Origin: Idiomarinaceae bacterium
GTDB lineage: Bacteria > Pseudomonadota > Gammaproteobacteria > Enterobacterales > Alteromonadaceae
Direction of reading: 5' to 3'
NCBI GenBank assembly: GCA_002685255.1
Contig: NYWU01000004.1
Coordinates: 52,600 to 116,599 of the forward strand
Length of the DNA stretch: 64,000 nucleotides
This document shows, in pieces, positions 15,875 through 24,842 of this stretch. The stretch's first letter is position 1. Every line of letters begins with the position of its first letter. A program made the position numbers and the translations under genes. Below the pieces are notes generated by a model. That model had not been told where the DNA came from. It did no database searches and saw nothing but the letters and a program-made list of their open reading frames with translations.

Positions 15875-16813
15875 TTATCCAAGTAACTGAAGCGCTGCCT
15901 GTGGGCGCTGGTTAGCCTGGGCAAGGATAGTCTGTGAAGCCTGTTGCAAGATCTGAGACTGAGTCAGTTTTGCAGTTTCAGCAGCAAAGTCCGCGTCTTT
16001 AATACGCGATTTCGCAGCTTCTAGGTTTTCAGAAACGTTGCCTTGGTTACGAATCGTTGATTGGAAACGGTTTTGTACCGCACCCAACTCTGCACGTTTC
16101 TTATCAACCACAGCGATCAGGTTATCCATACCCGCCAACACTTCTTGTGCTGCATCTTGAGTCGATACAGAAATCGCTGAAGCAACGAATGCGCCTGCGA
16201 AGCTATTAGTGTTTGCTGTGCCAGAAATCGCTGACAAAGATTCACCCGATACAGCGGATGCAACACTCGCGATACCCGACAAAGTGAAACCACCTGCCGC
16301 AGTCATTGAGTTTGCAGTACCGCCAACAGTTTGCATGTCGAAGTTGATGGTTTGGTTAGCATCTGCACCAACCTGAAAAGACGCGCTGTAAGAACCGTCA
16401 AGCAGGCTTTGACCACCAAATGTAGTGTCTTCTGCGATACGATTCACTTCGCTCATCAATACGCGAATCTCTTCTTGAATCGCTAAACGGTCTTCACCGG
16501 TGTTAGAACCGTTCGCCGCTTGCTGCGCCAAGGTACGTACGCGTTGGAAGGTATTAGTCACTTCGTCTAACGCGCCTTCCGCTGTTTGTGCCAATGAAAT
16601 ACCGTCGTTCGCATTACGGTTACCTTGGTTCAAGCCCATTACCTGAGACTCAAGGCGGTTCGAGATCTGCAAACCAGCGGCATCATCTGATGCACTATTG
16701 ATGCGGAAACCTGACGACAAACGTTCAAACGCAGTATCCAATTTATTACCTGAGTTAATCAATTGGCGCTGTGCGTTCAACGAGCTGACGTTGGTATTCA
16801 CATATAAAGGCAT
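15875..16813 (-). CDS. Flagellin (paralogue 3)
   Basis: 312 residues, the shortest of the three, with the variable middle cut to about 55 residues. The ends match paralogue 2 almost exactly (NVSS, RLESQVMG, AEDTTF). It differs at LDTAFERL where the others have LDQAFERL. Being nearest flgKL, it is the first filament gene met after the hook-filament junction genes. Own promoter with a weaker -10 (GCCGTTAG), so its level or timing may differ. Confidence 0.95.
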   Translation of the reverse strand: MPLYVNTNVSSLNAQRQLINSGNKLDTAFERLSSGFRINSASDDAAGLQISNRLESQVMGLNQGNRNANDGISLAQTAEGALDEVTNTFQRVRTLAQQAANGSNTGEDRLAIQEEIRVLMSEVNRIAEDTTFGGQSLLDGSYSASFQVGADANQTINFDMQTVGGTANSMTAAGGFTLSGIASVASAVSGESLSAISGTANTNSFAGAFVASAISVSTQDAAQEVLAGMDNLIAVVDKKRAELGAVQNRFQSTIRNQGNVSENLEAAKSRIKDADFAAETAKLTQSQILQQASQTILAQANQRPQAALQLLG

Positions 16814-16882
16814 AATTCTGCTCCTTAGCTTTGTTTTGGCTAAACCTGCCGATAAAACGGCAAAATTTAGCCGTCATTCAGG

Positions 16883-16909
16883 CTAACGGCAACGGAGCGG
16901 CAAACTTTA
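16883..16909 (-). promoter_or_regulatory. Sigma-28 promoter of flagellin gene 3
   Basis: Minus strand TAAAGTTT-N11-GCCGTTAG. The -35 block and spacer are perfect and the -10 has two changes from GCCGATAA. The leader downstream is rich in GCCG/CGGC and can fold (GCCG-N6-CGGC at 16849-16862). Confidence 0.65.
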
Positions 16910-16920
16910 GCCGCTTTTTT
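16896..16920 (+). terminator. Plus-strand hairpin with T-run over the flagellin 3 promoter
   Basis: AGCGGC (16896-16901) pairs with GCCGCT (16910-16915), followed on the plus strand by TTTTT. It overlaps the -35 of flagellin gene 3 and could stop antisense transcription; this is weakly supported. Confidence 0.3.
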
Positions 16921-16937
16921 GAATTTTTTTACAAAAA

Positions 16938-16964
16938 AAGGGTTCAGCACTCAACTGAACCCTT
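16938..16964 (-). terminator. Terminator of flgKL
   Basis: AAGGGTTCAG and CTGAACCCTT form a 10-bp stem with a seven-base loop, followed on the minus strand by seven T. Confidence 0.9.
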
Positions 16965-17020
16965 CATAAAATCTCTGTATACCTTGTCACTGTTGACTAT
17001 CAGCCAACATGATAAGTTAT

Positions 17021-18226
17021 TTATAAATAATCAAATAAACTCAAACGAGATACCCGAGTGAACACTTGTTGAGCAGCCGAGTAGATCGTTTCGTTCTTAA
17101 CAAGGTCAGTAATCGCTGTCGAATAGTCCACATCGGCAATATCGGACCGCGCTTTTTTGTTAACAATTTCCAGGTCCGCGTTGCTCAACCGAGTATTCTC
17201 TAACACATTCAACCGCGCCCCGACCTTAGCTTGCGTGTCGGTCAGGTTAGAAATCGCGTCGTCGAATGCTGTCAAAGACGAAGCAATTTCCTCACGATAA
17301 GAGAATTTCTGATTGCCATCGGAATTCTCTAACGCACTCGCCAAATCGCCGATCTGCGTTAACAGGTTTCGTGATACGGGCTCATTAATATCAAACGTAA
17401 TTGAATCACCATTGACCACATCATTACTGGTATTAATTTCTAGACCCTGATAACTGATGGTATCACCCGCAGTATAGGCCCCAGTTGCTACTGTTGTACC
17501 GCCGCCATCGACAATTTCATAGTTACCGCCGACAAAATTTATTGTTGCCGATTGCGTCGCGGCATCGCCCGCATCCCAATAGTTTGCTAGCGCATCGCGG
17601 TCACTCGCAGTCAAACTATTCACCAAGTTATTGCCGCCAGTGAACTCCACGTCAACGCGGTTCGACAAGGTGCCGAACACTTTACTCCCTGGGTCTCCGG
17701 CCGGTAAATAAAGGCTCGGCGATAATTGAATTTGGCGCTGACCGTCATCGCTATCATAACTATAACTTTGTGTGACTTGGTCATAGTTCATCGGCTGGAT
17801 ACGATTTTGATATCCGGCAAAAATATATTCACCCGACTCATCTTGCGCGTTAGTAAAATCAAAAATAGCATCTTCGATGTTACGCAACTCCAATGCTAAA
17901 GCTTCGCGGTTCTCTTGGCTGTAGCTCCCATTACCGGCTTGGTTTGCGAGCACGCGAGCACGTTGCACGAAACCGACAATATTCGACAACACGCTTTCTT
18001 CACGGCTGAGGTTGTTTTCCAACGTCACCGAGTTGCGATCGAACTGGCTATTTTGCGCCAGCTTCTCGTCTAGCGCTAATACCTGAGAATTACCGATCGG
18101 ATCGTCAGCGGGGCTGAGAATGCGCGTTTGCTTAGTCAGTTGCAGTTGCACCTTATCAAGGCGAGACTGCGACTGCGTTAAGCTGTCTTGCGCACGCTGA
18201 TAAAACAAATTGGTACTTAAACGCAT
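17021..18226 (-). CDS. flgL: FlgL, hook-filament junction protein 3
   Basis: 401 residues. The flagellin-like N-terminus (MRLSTNLFYQRAQDSLTQSQ, then LSPADDPIGNSQVLALDE) and C-terminal helix (ADVDYSTAITDLVKNETIYSAAQQ region) define FlgL. It joins FlgK to the filament. It follows flgK by 28 bases in a two-gene sigma-28 operon. The length is ordinary for marine gammaproteobacteria. Confidence 0.93.
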   Translation of the reverse strand: MRLSTNLFYQRAQDSLTQSQSRLDKVQLQLTKQTRILSPADDPIGNSQVLALDEKLAQNSQFDRNSVTLENNLSREESVLSNIVGFVQRARVLANQAGNGSYSQENREALALELRNIEDAIFDFTNAQDESGEYIFAGYQNRIQPMNYDQVTQSYSYDSDDGQRQIQLSPSLYLPAGDPGSKVFGTLSNRVDVEFTGGNNLVNSLTASDRDALANYWDAGDAATQSATINFVGGNYEIVDGGGTTVATGAYTAGDTISYQGLEINTSNDVVNGDSITFDINEPVSRNLLTQIGDLASALENSDGNQKFSYREEIASSLTAFDDAISNLTDTQAKVGARLNVLENTRLSNADLEIVNKKARSDIADVDYSTAITDLVKNETIYSAAQQVFTRVSRLSLFDYL

Positions 18227-18254
18227 AATTCACTCCTGCTCATCATGCAGCTAC

Positions 18255-20267
18255 TTAGCCCAGTGAGCGCAGTAACGTATCAAAAATGGTTTGCGACGTT
18301 GTAATGATCCGAGCGGATGCCGTGTAGGCTTGTTGGTACTGGATCAAATTCGCAGCTTCTTCCTCGAGATTCACGCCTGCTTTCGACTCATAGAGTGCCT
18401 CGGTCTGCGATTTAATCGCTTCGGCTGAATCGCGCAATACACGGTTTTGACTCACACGACTACCCACATCCGACACCAAGCGCGCGTAACTCTCATTAAA
18501 TGTCATGGTCGGATCTTCGGCTTCCGCACCATCACGACGCACTAATTGTTGCCGTTGCAAGTCCGCCAGTTCCTGACCATTACTGTTATCATCAAAGCCG
18601 TTCGTGTTGTATTCAATTGAATAACTGTCACCGACAGACGGTTCACCGACAATGCTGACATCATAATCGGGATCGCCGCCCGCGATCTGACCCACGATAT
18701 TTTCCAGGTCCGTCGTGCCGGCTAATGTCCCCATGGAGTTGCCATCTTTGTCGAACAGCTCAATGTCATAAGCGTTACCGGTTTTCCCGGTCACCTCGAT
18801 ACGAGCCGGGGCCGTGCCTAATAACGTGTTATTGCCTGCGTCATAATAGTCGTCAGGTGCGTTAATCTCGCTAATCTGAATTTCAGCGGCACCCTGATTA
18901 TCAATATTATTTTGTACGCGGATCGGACTCGCCAATGCCAGGTCTTCTGGACGGCGAACGACGAGTTCAATTTCTGATGCGGCACTCTCCGCAGGTTTAA
19001 CTAAGAAGCGGTCACCGGCAGCAGGCGTATTAGCCACATTGAGCGTGATACCGTACTCTTCGATGTCCGCGTTGCCAGCGCCATCGACCGTCCCCGTGAT
19101 AACATCAGCACCTTCTAATGGTTGGCCGTTGCTATCCACCGCGACCACTTCATAATCAGTTGCACTGGTCATGGTGACTTGCAAGTTTTCTGAGGGGAAC
19201 GACGCACTATTGCCTTCCAGCACACCCACTGTCACTTCGCCATTACCGGTGTTTTCCTCGTAAGCCAGACCCGAGGCTTGGGTTTGCGAAAGATCGAATA
19301 ATTTACGACCTAACTGATTATCTAAATCCATGCCTTTTTGATTCTGCGAGTTCAGCGTATCGGTGATACGGACCGCTAACTGGCCTAGTCGACGCTGAGT
19401 CGGCATCAGAATATCATCACGGTACTCAAGGTAACCACCAACAGAACCACCGATTTCGTCAGAGCGAACAACAAACTCACTTTGCTTTCCGCCGCCATGA
19501 TCTTTGCGTAACACAAACTCTAAGCGTTCGGTATTGGGGTTGTTCTTTACGGCGACCGAGTTAAACCGGCCATCTTCCAGCACTAACGGCTGACCGTTTT
19601 TAAGGTTTACGCTCAACCCACCGTTGTCCTGCTCAACAACAGAAAACTCAACCAGTTCGGCAAGCTGACGCAGTTGCTCATCACGTTGGTTTTTCAATGC
19701 GTTGACGTCACCGTTAGCATTTTGGCTACCGCTTGCGGCAAAAATTCGCTCGTTAAGGTCACCGATATTTTCGGCGATCGAGTTAACGCGTTCGGTCGAC
19801 AGCTTCAGTCGCTCGTCAATGATGTCTTCTTGATCATTAAGGTACGATGAAAAGTCGTTAAATTTAGTGACCATGCCATCGGCTTCGGCGAGCACCAACT
19901 GGCGTGCAGTCACCGAACCCGGATCGTTGTTCGCATCCTGCAAGGTATTAAAGAAGCTTTCGATAGTTGAGGACACGTTGGTCGTACTATCTCCGAGTAA
20001 CGTATCCAGTTGTTCGGCCTGCTCAAGATTCGCCTCATAGAAGCTTACGCGCGAAATATCGGTACGTAACTGACGATTCGAAAATTCATCAATCATTCGC
20101 TGTACACGGACGCGTTCTAAGCCACCGTATTGTGACTCAAGATATTCTGTACGTTCACGTACATAGCTGGGAGTATTCGCATTATTGATATTCTGACCGG
20201 TCACCTGCAGGCTCTGTTGGTGCGCCAAAATACCGTTTTTACCAATATTTAGTAAGTCGAAACTCAT
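18255..20267 (-). CDS. flgK: FlgK, hook-associated protein 1
   Basis: 670 residues. The N-terminus MSFDLLNIGKNGILAHQQSL with VTGQNINNANTPSYVRERTE is the rod/hook family signature, and the C-terminus VNLEEEAANLIQYQQAYTAS is that of FlgK. It is longer than the 547 residues of Salmonella FlgK because of an extra acidic, beta-rich middle, as in Vibrio and Alteromonas. It caps the hook before filament growth. First gene of flgKL. Confidence 0.94.
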   Translation of the reverse strand: MSFDLLNIGKNGILAHQQSLQVTGQNINNANTPSYVRERTEYLESQYGGLERVRVQRMIDEFSNRQLRTDISRVSFYEANLEQAEQLDTLLGDSTTNVSSTIESFFNTLQDANNDPGSVTARQLVLAEADGMVTKFNDFSSYLNDQEDIIDERLKLSTERVNSIAENIGDLNERIFAASGSQNANGDVNALKNQRDEQLRQLAELVEFSVVEQDNGGLSVNLKNGQPLVLEDGRFNSVAVKNNPNTERLEFVLRKDHGGGKQSEFVVRSDEIGGSVGGYLEYRDDILMPTQRRLGQLAVRITDTLNSQNQKGMDLDNQLGRKLFDLSQTQASGLAYEENTGNGEVTVGVLEGNSASFPSENLQVTMTSATDYEVVAVDSNGQPLEGADVITGTVDGAGNADIEEYGITLNVANTPAAGDRFLVKPAESAASEIELVVRRPEDLALASPIRVQNNIDNQGAAEIQISEINAPDDYYDAGNNTLLGTAPARIEVTGKTGNAYDIELFDKDGNSMGTLAGTTDLENIVGQIAGGDPDYDVSIVGEPSVGDSYSIEYNTNGFDDNSNGQELADLQRQQLVRRDGAEAEDPTMTFNESYARLVSDVGSRVSQNRVLRDSAEAIKSQTEALYESKAGVNLEEEAANLIQYQQAYTASARIITTSQTIFDTLLRSLG

Positions 20268-20294
20268 TCTTTACTCCCCAGTGCTCGTGACCTG

Positions 20295-20321
20295 TTATCG
20301 GCCGCGGCGTGAAAATGTTTA
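20295..20321 (-). promoter_or_regulatory. Sigma-28 promoter of flgKL
   Basis: Minus strand TAAACATT-N11-GCCGATAA: a perfect -10 and exact spacing, 27 bases before the flgK ATG. Confidence 0.88.
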
Positions 20322-20325
20322 ACTT

Positions 20326-20353
20326 AAGCGGCAATTTTTTGCCGCTTTTTTTT
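20326..20353 (+). terminator. Strong hairpin between flgJ and flgK
   Basis: AAGCGGCAA (20326-20334) and TTGCCGCTT (20339-20347) form a 9-bp stem with a TTTT loop. The T-run (to 20353) is on the plus-strand side, so as an intrinsic terminator it best fits antisense transcripts. On the minus strand it may still slow read-through from flgJ. Confidence 0.5.
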
Positions 20354-20373
20354 GTCTTGCGGCACAACGTAAG

Positions 20374-21348
20374 TTACGGTGTTAGTCGGTTCATCACGGC
20401 TTGGATCTTATCCGCATACTTCGGATCAGTCGCGTATCCAGCTTGCTGCAACTGCTGTGCATACTGTTTCGGATCGTCGGCGACAGCCAGCGCTTGCTGG
20501 TAACGAGGATGCGACCGAATAAACGTCACATAGTCCTGCAAGCTTTGTTCCACATTTTGATAACTACGGAACGCGGCTTTCTCACGCTTGGCCACCTCAC
20601 CATCAAATTCGAGCGTGCTTACCTGCGATTGCTCACCACCCCAACGCGCATCGGCTTTGATATTAAACAGGTTATTACTCGAACCGCCGTGACGGCCTGG
20701 CACGACACGCTGCCCCCATCCTGTCTCTAACGCCGCTTGTGCAATCAAGGCATTGGCATTCATGCCACTCTCTTGAGCGATTTTTTCGGCATGGGGTCGT
20801 ATCGCGTCAACAAAGGCTTCAGGCGAATCAAAGGTAACCGACTGCTCACCTACTTTGGCTTGGTTAACTCGTGTTTGCCCATAGTACAATCCCACCGGTA
20901 CACCGCCTTGATCGGACAGCGTTGTACTCGGTGAGCGCACGCGCTGCTCTCCCAAGTTACCGCCATTACGTTGGAATTGTTCTTTACCTTGATTAGGGCT
21001 CAACTGCTGCACCATTAGATCAGCCAGGCCAAGTGCGCCTTTATTAGATAATTCAGAGGTCAGTTGTTGGTCATACATATCACGGTACATGCTGGTGTAC
21101 CGTGAATTCAGTGGATTATCTTTAGCAAATACGTCATTCGCTTTACGCATGCTGCTCATGACCATATTTAAAAAGATCGCTTCAAACTGTTGTGCTGCTT
21201 CACGTAGCGCTTGCTCTTTATGCTCACCAAAGGCTTTTTGGCGCAGTGAATCGAGTGAGTGGTTATCCAACACTGCACCCTTAGCTTGCGCCTGAGGCGC
21301 AAGATCATACAAGCTTGCTGCGTCTGTATTAAATAACGATGAGCTCAC
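20374..21348 (-). CDS. flgJ: FlgJ, rod-assembly protein with muramidase domain
   Basis: 324 residues in two parts. Residues about 45-115 are the rod-cap domain ([22 protein letters not shown]). Residues about 170-320 are a glucosaminidase/lysozyme domain with the catalytic Glu208 in [14 protein letters not shown]. It opens the peptidoglycan for the growing rod. Its start overlaps the end of flgI by 20 bases. Last gene of flgFGHIJ. Confidence 0.93.
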   Translation of the reverse strand: MSSSLFNTDAASLYDLAPQAQAKGAVLDNHSLDSLRQKAFGEHKEQALREAAQQFEAIFLNMVMSSMRKANDVFAKDNPLNSRYTSMYRDMYDQQLTSELSNKGALGLADLMVQQLSPNQGKEQFQRNGGNLGEQRVRSPSTTLSDQGGVPVGLYYGQTRVNQAKVGEQSVTFDSPEAFVDAIRPHAEKIAQESGMNANALIAQAALETGWGQRVVPGRHGGSSNNLFNIKADARWGGEQSQVSTLEFDGEVAKREKAAFRSYQNVEQSLQDYVTFIRSHPRYQQALAVADDPKQYAQQLQQAGYATDPKYADKIQAVMNRLTP

Positions 21349-22429
21349 CAGAAATCGCTCCTGCGTGTTTTAACGCTTCGAGTACCGCAATAATATCGCC
21401 AGGTGCTGCGCCGATTTGGTTAACCGCGCGCACCAGATCGTTCAGTGTGGTACCGGGTTCAAAGACAAACATACGGGCATCATCTTGCTGCACATCAATA
21501 ATGCTCTGCGGTGTCACAGCTGTTTCTCCACCCGCAAACGGATTCGGTTGGTCGACTTGCACATTTTCCGAGATGGTAACCTGCATATTGCCGTGAGCCA
21601 CAGCCGCTGGACGTAACTCCACATTTTGACCCACCACAATAGTGCCGGTACGCGCATTGATGATAATTTTCGCCGCGGACATCGCTGGTTCCACTTCAAG
21701 GTTTTCCAACGTGGACATATAGCTCACCCGCTGGCTTAATTCTCTTGGCGCTTTAACCCGAATCGAGGTTGCGTCTATCGCTTGTGCCATGCCATCACCG
21801 ACCAATCCATTAATGGTGTTGGCTACGCGTTTAGCGGTGGTGAAGTCGGAGTCATGTAGGTTAAAGGTGAAGTAGTCGCCTTGAGCAAACGCAGTCGGTA
21901 TCTCGCGTTCGACAATCGCACCGCCAGGAATGCGACCAACGGTGGGCGTATTGATCACGATTTTAGAGCCGTCATTACCCTCAGCGCCTAAGCCACCAAC
22001 TATCAAACTGCCTTGCGCAACGGCATAGACTTCGCCATTAGCCCCCTTTAAAAAGGTCTGTAACAGCGTACCGCCAGTCAAACTATCCGCACTACCCACT
22101 GAGGACACCGTTACATCTAAGGTTTGTCCAGGCTTTGCAAATGCAGGGATTTCCGCGTGTACGGCGACCGCTGCGACATTATTGATCTTAGGTCGTTCGT
22201 TTTGCGGAATATTGATGCCGAAATTACCGAGCATAGTGCGAAAGGTTTGGTCCGTAAATGGCGTTTGCTCACCCGTACCGGGCAAACCCACGACCAACCC
22301 ATAACCAATCAGCTGGTTCGACCGAATCCCCGCCACTGACGCGATATCCTTAATGCGTGAAGCATAAGCGGGCGCCAGCAACTGACTGATAATGGCAATA
22401 ATCAATAACCCGACTTTTAACTGTTTCAC
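21329..22429 (-). CDS. flgI: FlgI, flagellar P-ring protein
   Basis: 366 residues with a Sec signal peptide ([23 protein letters not shown]) and the P-ring core beginning [21 protein letters not shown]. It forms the periplasmic ring around the rod. Usual length and position between flgH and flgJ; the chaperone FlgA is encoded at 29803. Confidence 0.95.
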   Translation of the reverse strand: MKQLKVGLLIIAIISQLLAPAYASRIKDIASVAGIRSNQLIGYGLVVGLPGTGEQTPFTDQTFRTMLGNFGINIPQNERPKINNVAAVAVHAEIPAFAKPGQTLDVTVSSVGSADSLTGGTLLQTFLKGANGEVYAVAQGSLIVGGLGAEGNDGSKIVINTPTVGRIPGGAIVEREIPTAFAQGDYFTFNLHDSDFTTAKRVANTINGLVGDGMAQAIDATSIRVKAPRELSQRVSYMSTLENLEVEPAMSAAKIIINARTGTIVVGQNVELRPAAVAHGNMQVTISENVQVDQPNPFAGGETAVTPQSIIDVQQDDARMFVFEPGTTLNDLVRAVNQIGAAPGDIIAVLEALKHAGAISGELIVI

Positions 22430-22445
22430 TTGCTACTCCTTAACC

Positions 22446-23120
22446 TTAGAACGGCCAGTAACTGCTGTTAAAGAACTTGCTTAACCAGCCCTGGTCCTGT
22501 GTCGACGCCAAGGTGCCTGTGCCGCTATATTCGATACGCGCATTGGCAACACGCGTTGAAGGTATGGTGTTATTCGCACTGACATCCTGCGGACGGATAA
22601 TGCCGGTTAGACGGATATACTCATCGCCGGTATTAATACGGAGCCACTTTTCGCCACGAACAATTAGGTTACCGTTGGCTAGCGTGCGAATGACCGTCAC
22701 GGTGATTTCACCACTCAACTGGTTGCTCTGGTCGGCCGTCGCGTCGCCAGTAAAGTCACGTGTTCCACCCAATGTCGCCGACAGTGGATTACCATTAATG
22801 GTCGCTGCCCGTCCGAGTATATTGGGTACCGGCAGATCGACGTTACTCTCTTTGGTGGTTTCAGTATTCGCTGATTTACTCGCCGTCGTCCGCTCTTGCA
22901 ACGTCACGGTAATAATGTCACCCAAACGGCGCGCCTTAATATCCGAGTACAAGTTGTCAGAGTATTTGGCTTCGTACAGTGAGCCAGTTGGCACCACAGG
23001 TTGTGCACGCTCCTCGGGCAATACCGGCGCATAAAAAGGATCATCCGGCATGGGTGCTGGTTGGTTCGAACTACAGGCTGCCAAACTAAGCAGGGCCAGA
23101 CTCATCCAAAATAAGCGCAT
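22446..23120 (-). CDS. flgH: FlgH, flagellar L-ring lipoprotein
   Basis: 224 residues from the ATG at 23120, preceded by GGAGG. A TTG four codons earlier overlaps this ribosome site and is unlikely. The lipobox LSLAAC places the lipidated Cys at 16. The L-ring sequence (DIITVTLQERTTASKSANTET) follows. It forms the outer-membrane ring. Gaps of 16 bases to flgG and to flgI. Confidence 0.94.
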   Translation of the reverse strand: MRLFWMSLALLSLAACSSNQPAPMPDDPFYAPVLPEERAQPVVPTGSLYEAKYSDNLYSDIKARRLGDIITVTLQERTTASKSANTETTKESNVDLPVPNILGRAATINGNPLSATLGGTRDFTGDATADQSNQLSGEITVTVIRTLANGNLIVRGEKWLRINTGDEYIRLTGIIRPQDVSANNTIPSTRVANARIEYSGTGTLASTQDQGWLSKFFNSSYWPF

Positions 23121-23136
23121 AATTGCCTCCAAGCCT

Positions 23137-23925
23137 TTACAACTGCTGATTAATGTAGCTCAGCATTTGGTCCACTGATGAAATCACTTTCGAGTTCATC
23201 TCGTAACCACGTTGAGCCTCAATCAGATTAACGAGTTCTTCGGTCACGTTAACGTTCGAGGTTTCCAGTGCACCTTGAATCGTATTCCCCATACCGTCGA
23301 CACCCGGCACGGCTTCAAGCGGTGCACCGCTGACTGCCGTTTCCTTATAGAGGTTCTGTCCGATAGGCTCTAAACCAGCGGGGTTGATAAAGCTCGCGAG
23401 GTTAATCTGCCCAACCACCACGTTGTCTGCGTTACCTGGCTGACGCACGGTGACTTCACCCTCTTGCGAAATACTCAGTGAAGTAGCGTCTTCTGGAATT
23501 TGAATAGCAGGCTCGACAGGATAACCATTGCCCGACGTCACCATTTCACCCTCTTCGTTGAGGGAGAACTGACCGTTGCGGGTATAAGACAACGTCCCAT
23601 CAGGCATCAATACTTGGAAAAAGCCTTTACCATCAATCATCACGTCAAGTGAGTTATCGGTTGTTTGCACATTACCTTGGGTATGTGACTTTTGTGTCGC
23701 GACCACTTTTGAGCCGGCACCAATCATTAGCCCGTTAGGCAACTCAACATCCTGTGCCGACTGGCCACCTGGCTGGTTGATGTTTTGGTAAAGCAGATCT
23801 TCAAATACCGCGCGGCTTTTCTTGAAGCCCACAGTGCTGGCATTCGCCAAGTTGTTTGAAATTACCGAGATATCGCGCTGTTGTGCATCGAGTCCGGTTT
23901 TACTAATCCAAAGCGCTGGGTTCAT
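23137..23925 (-). CDS. flgG: FlgG, distal rod protein
   Basis: 262 residues. MNPALWISKTGLDAQQRDISVISNNLANASTVGFK (first 35 residues) is the FlgG form of the rod/hook N-terminal motif, and the C-terminus SNVNVTEELVNLIEAQRGYE is conserved. It builds the distal rod inside the P and L rings. 22 bases after flgF. Confidence 0.95.
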   Translation of the reverse strand: MNPALWISKTGLDAQQRDISVISNNLANASTVGFKKSRAVFEDLLYQNINQPGGQSAQDVELPNGLMIGAGSKVVATQKSHTQGNVQTTDNSLDVMIDGKGFFQVLMPDGTLSYTRNGQFSLNEEGEMVTSGNGYPVEPAIQIPEDATSLSISQEGEVTVRQPGNADNVVVGQINLASFINPAGLEPIGQNLYKETAVSGAPLEAVPGVDGMGNTIQGALETSNVNVTEELVNLIEAQRGYEMNSKVISSVDQMLSYINQQL

Positions 23926-23947
23926 AATGCGTCTCCTCTCCGTCCGC

Positions 23948-24691
23948 TTAGCTCATGCGCATGAGCGATTCCGCGCGCTGAGCATTTTCATCGGCGGTCT
24001 TCATAATTTTGACGTTCATTTCGTATTGGCGCTGTAGTGCAATCATGTTGGTCATCTCTTCGACCGTGTTTACATTACTGCCTTCAAGTGCCCCGATGGA
24101 TAGCTTCACATTGGCATCCACGAGTGCCGGTTGACCATCCTTGAGGGAAAACAAACCGTCGGTATCCTTCTTGACGTTACCGTTGGGCGGGTTGACCAAT
24201 TTAATGCGATCAACAATTTCCATCGCGTCTTCAGGCGCACCCTGCGGACGAATAGAAATATTACCGTTAGCCCCAATGGTTAAATTATCAATCGGCATGG
24301 GAATAAATATTGGGCCGGCATCGCCCATGACAGGTTGTCCGCGATCGTTCTTTAACATGCCATCGGCACCAATCTCTAAACTACCGTTACGTGTGTAGCG
24401 TTCTTCGCCGTTGGCATTTTGTACAGCGATCCAACCTTGACCTTGCACGGCAACATCAAGGTTACGTCCGGTGGTTACCATGGCGCCACTGGCAAAATTT
24501 TGCCCCGGGCTTTCTGTCATCGAAAACACACGCGTGGGCAGCCCTTCGTTAAACGCCTGCATCGACCGCGCTTGTTGCAAATCCGCTTTGAAACCTGTGG
24601 TGTTGGCGTTGGCTAAGTTATTCGCGCGCAATGCCACCGCGTTCATATTTTCTTTCGCGCCACTCATTGCGACCCAAAGCATCTTGTCCAT
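23948..24691 (-). CDS. flgF: FlgF, proximal rod protein
   Basis: 247 residues. MDKMLWVAMSGAKENMNAVA starts the protein and the C-terminal EGSNVNTVEEMTNMIALQRQ is the shared rod motif. It is the first gene of flgFGHIJ, cut off from flgE by a strong terminator and read from its own sigma-54 type promoter at 24743-24757. This splits the flgB-J block into two transcripts. Confidence 0.94.
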   Translation of the reverse strand: MDKMLWVAMSGAKENMNAVALRANNLANANTTGFKADLQQARSMQAFNEGLPTRVFSMTESPGQNFASGAMVTTGRNLDVAVQGQGWIAVQNANGEERYTRNGSLEIGADGMLKNDRGQPVMGDAGPIFIPMPIDNLTIGANGNISIRPQGAPEDAMEIVDRIKLVNPPNGNVKKDTDGLFSLKDGQPALVDANVKLSIGALEGSNVNTVEEMTNMIALQRQYEMNVKIMKTADENAQRAESLMRMS

Positions 24692-24742
24692 GCAGACCTC
24701 CAGCCAAAAATTTGTCAGATACTTCTACTAACTAATGACTAT

Positions 24743-24757
24743 GCATGGAGCGTGCCA
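24743..24757 (-). promoter_or_regulatory. Sigma-54 promoter of flgFGHIJ
   Basis: Minus strand TGGCAC-N5-ATGC, with a perfect -24 block and GG-N10-GC spacing, 52 bases before the flgF ATG and just after the flgE terminator. Confidence 0.8.
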
Positions 24758-24788
24758 ATATCGAACCTTTGCCTCGAACAGCCAATAA

Positions 24789-24814
24789 AAAAGGCTTGCC
24801 GATGCAAGCCTTTT
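24789..24814 (-). terminator. Terminator of flgBCDE
   Basis: AAAAGGCTTGC and GCAAGCCTTTT form an 11-bp stem around a four-base loop, with a T-run on the minus strand. Confidence 0.9.
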
Positions 24815-24842
24815 ATTAAATCAATCGCTCTCGCGTTGCAGG

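Larger units (their letters stand above)
13631..16813 (-). repeat. Tandem array of three flagellin genes
   Basis: Three head-to-tail copies of a roughly 960-base unit with near-identical 5' and 3' parts and distinct middles. Each copy is bounded by a terminator and followed closely by the sigma-28 promoter of the next. Confidence 0.9.

Noticed and set aside
13631..16813. Assembly artefact duplicating one flagellin gene
   Set aside because: The central regions, promoters and terminators all differ, so these are true paralogues.
16849..16862. GCCGATAA on the plus strand as a sigma-28 promoter
   Set aside because: The only TAAA upstream is three bases away, so spacing is wrong; it is better read as a leader hairpin of flagellin 3.
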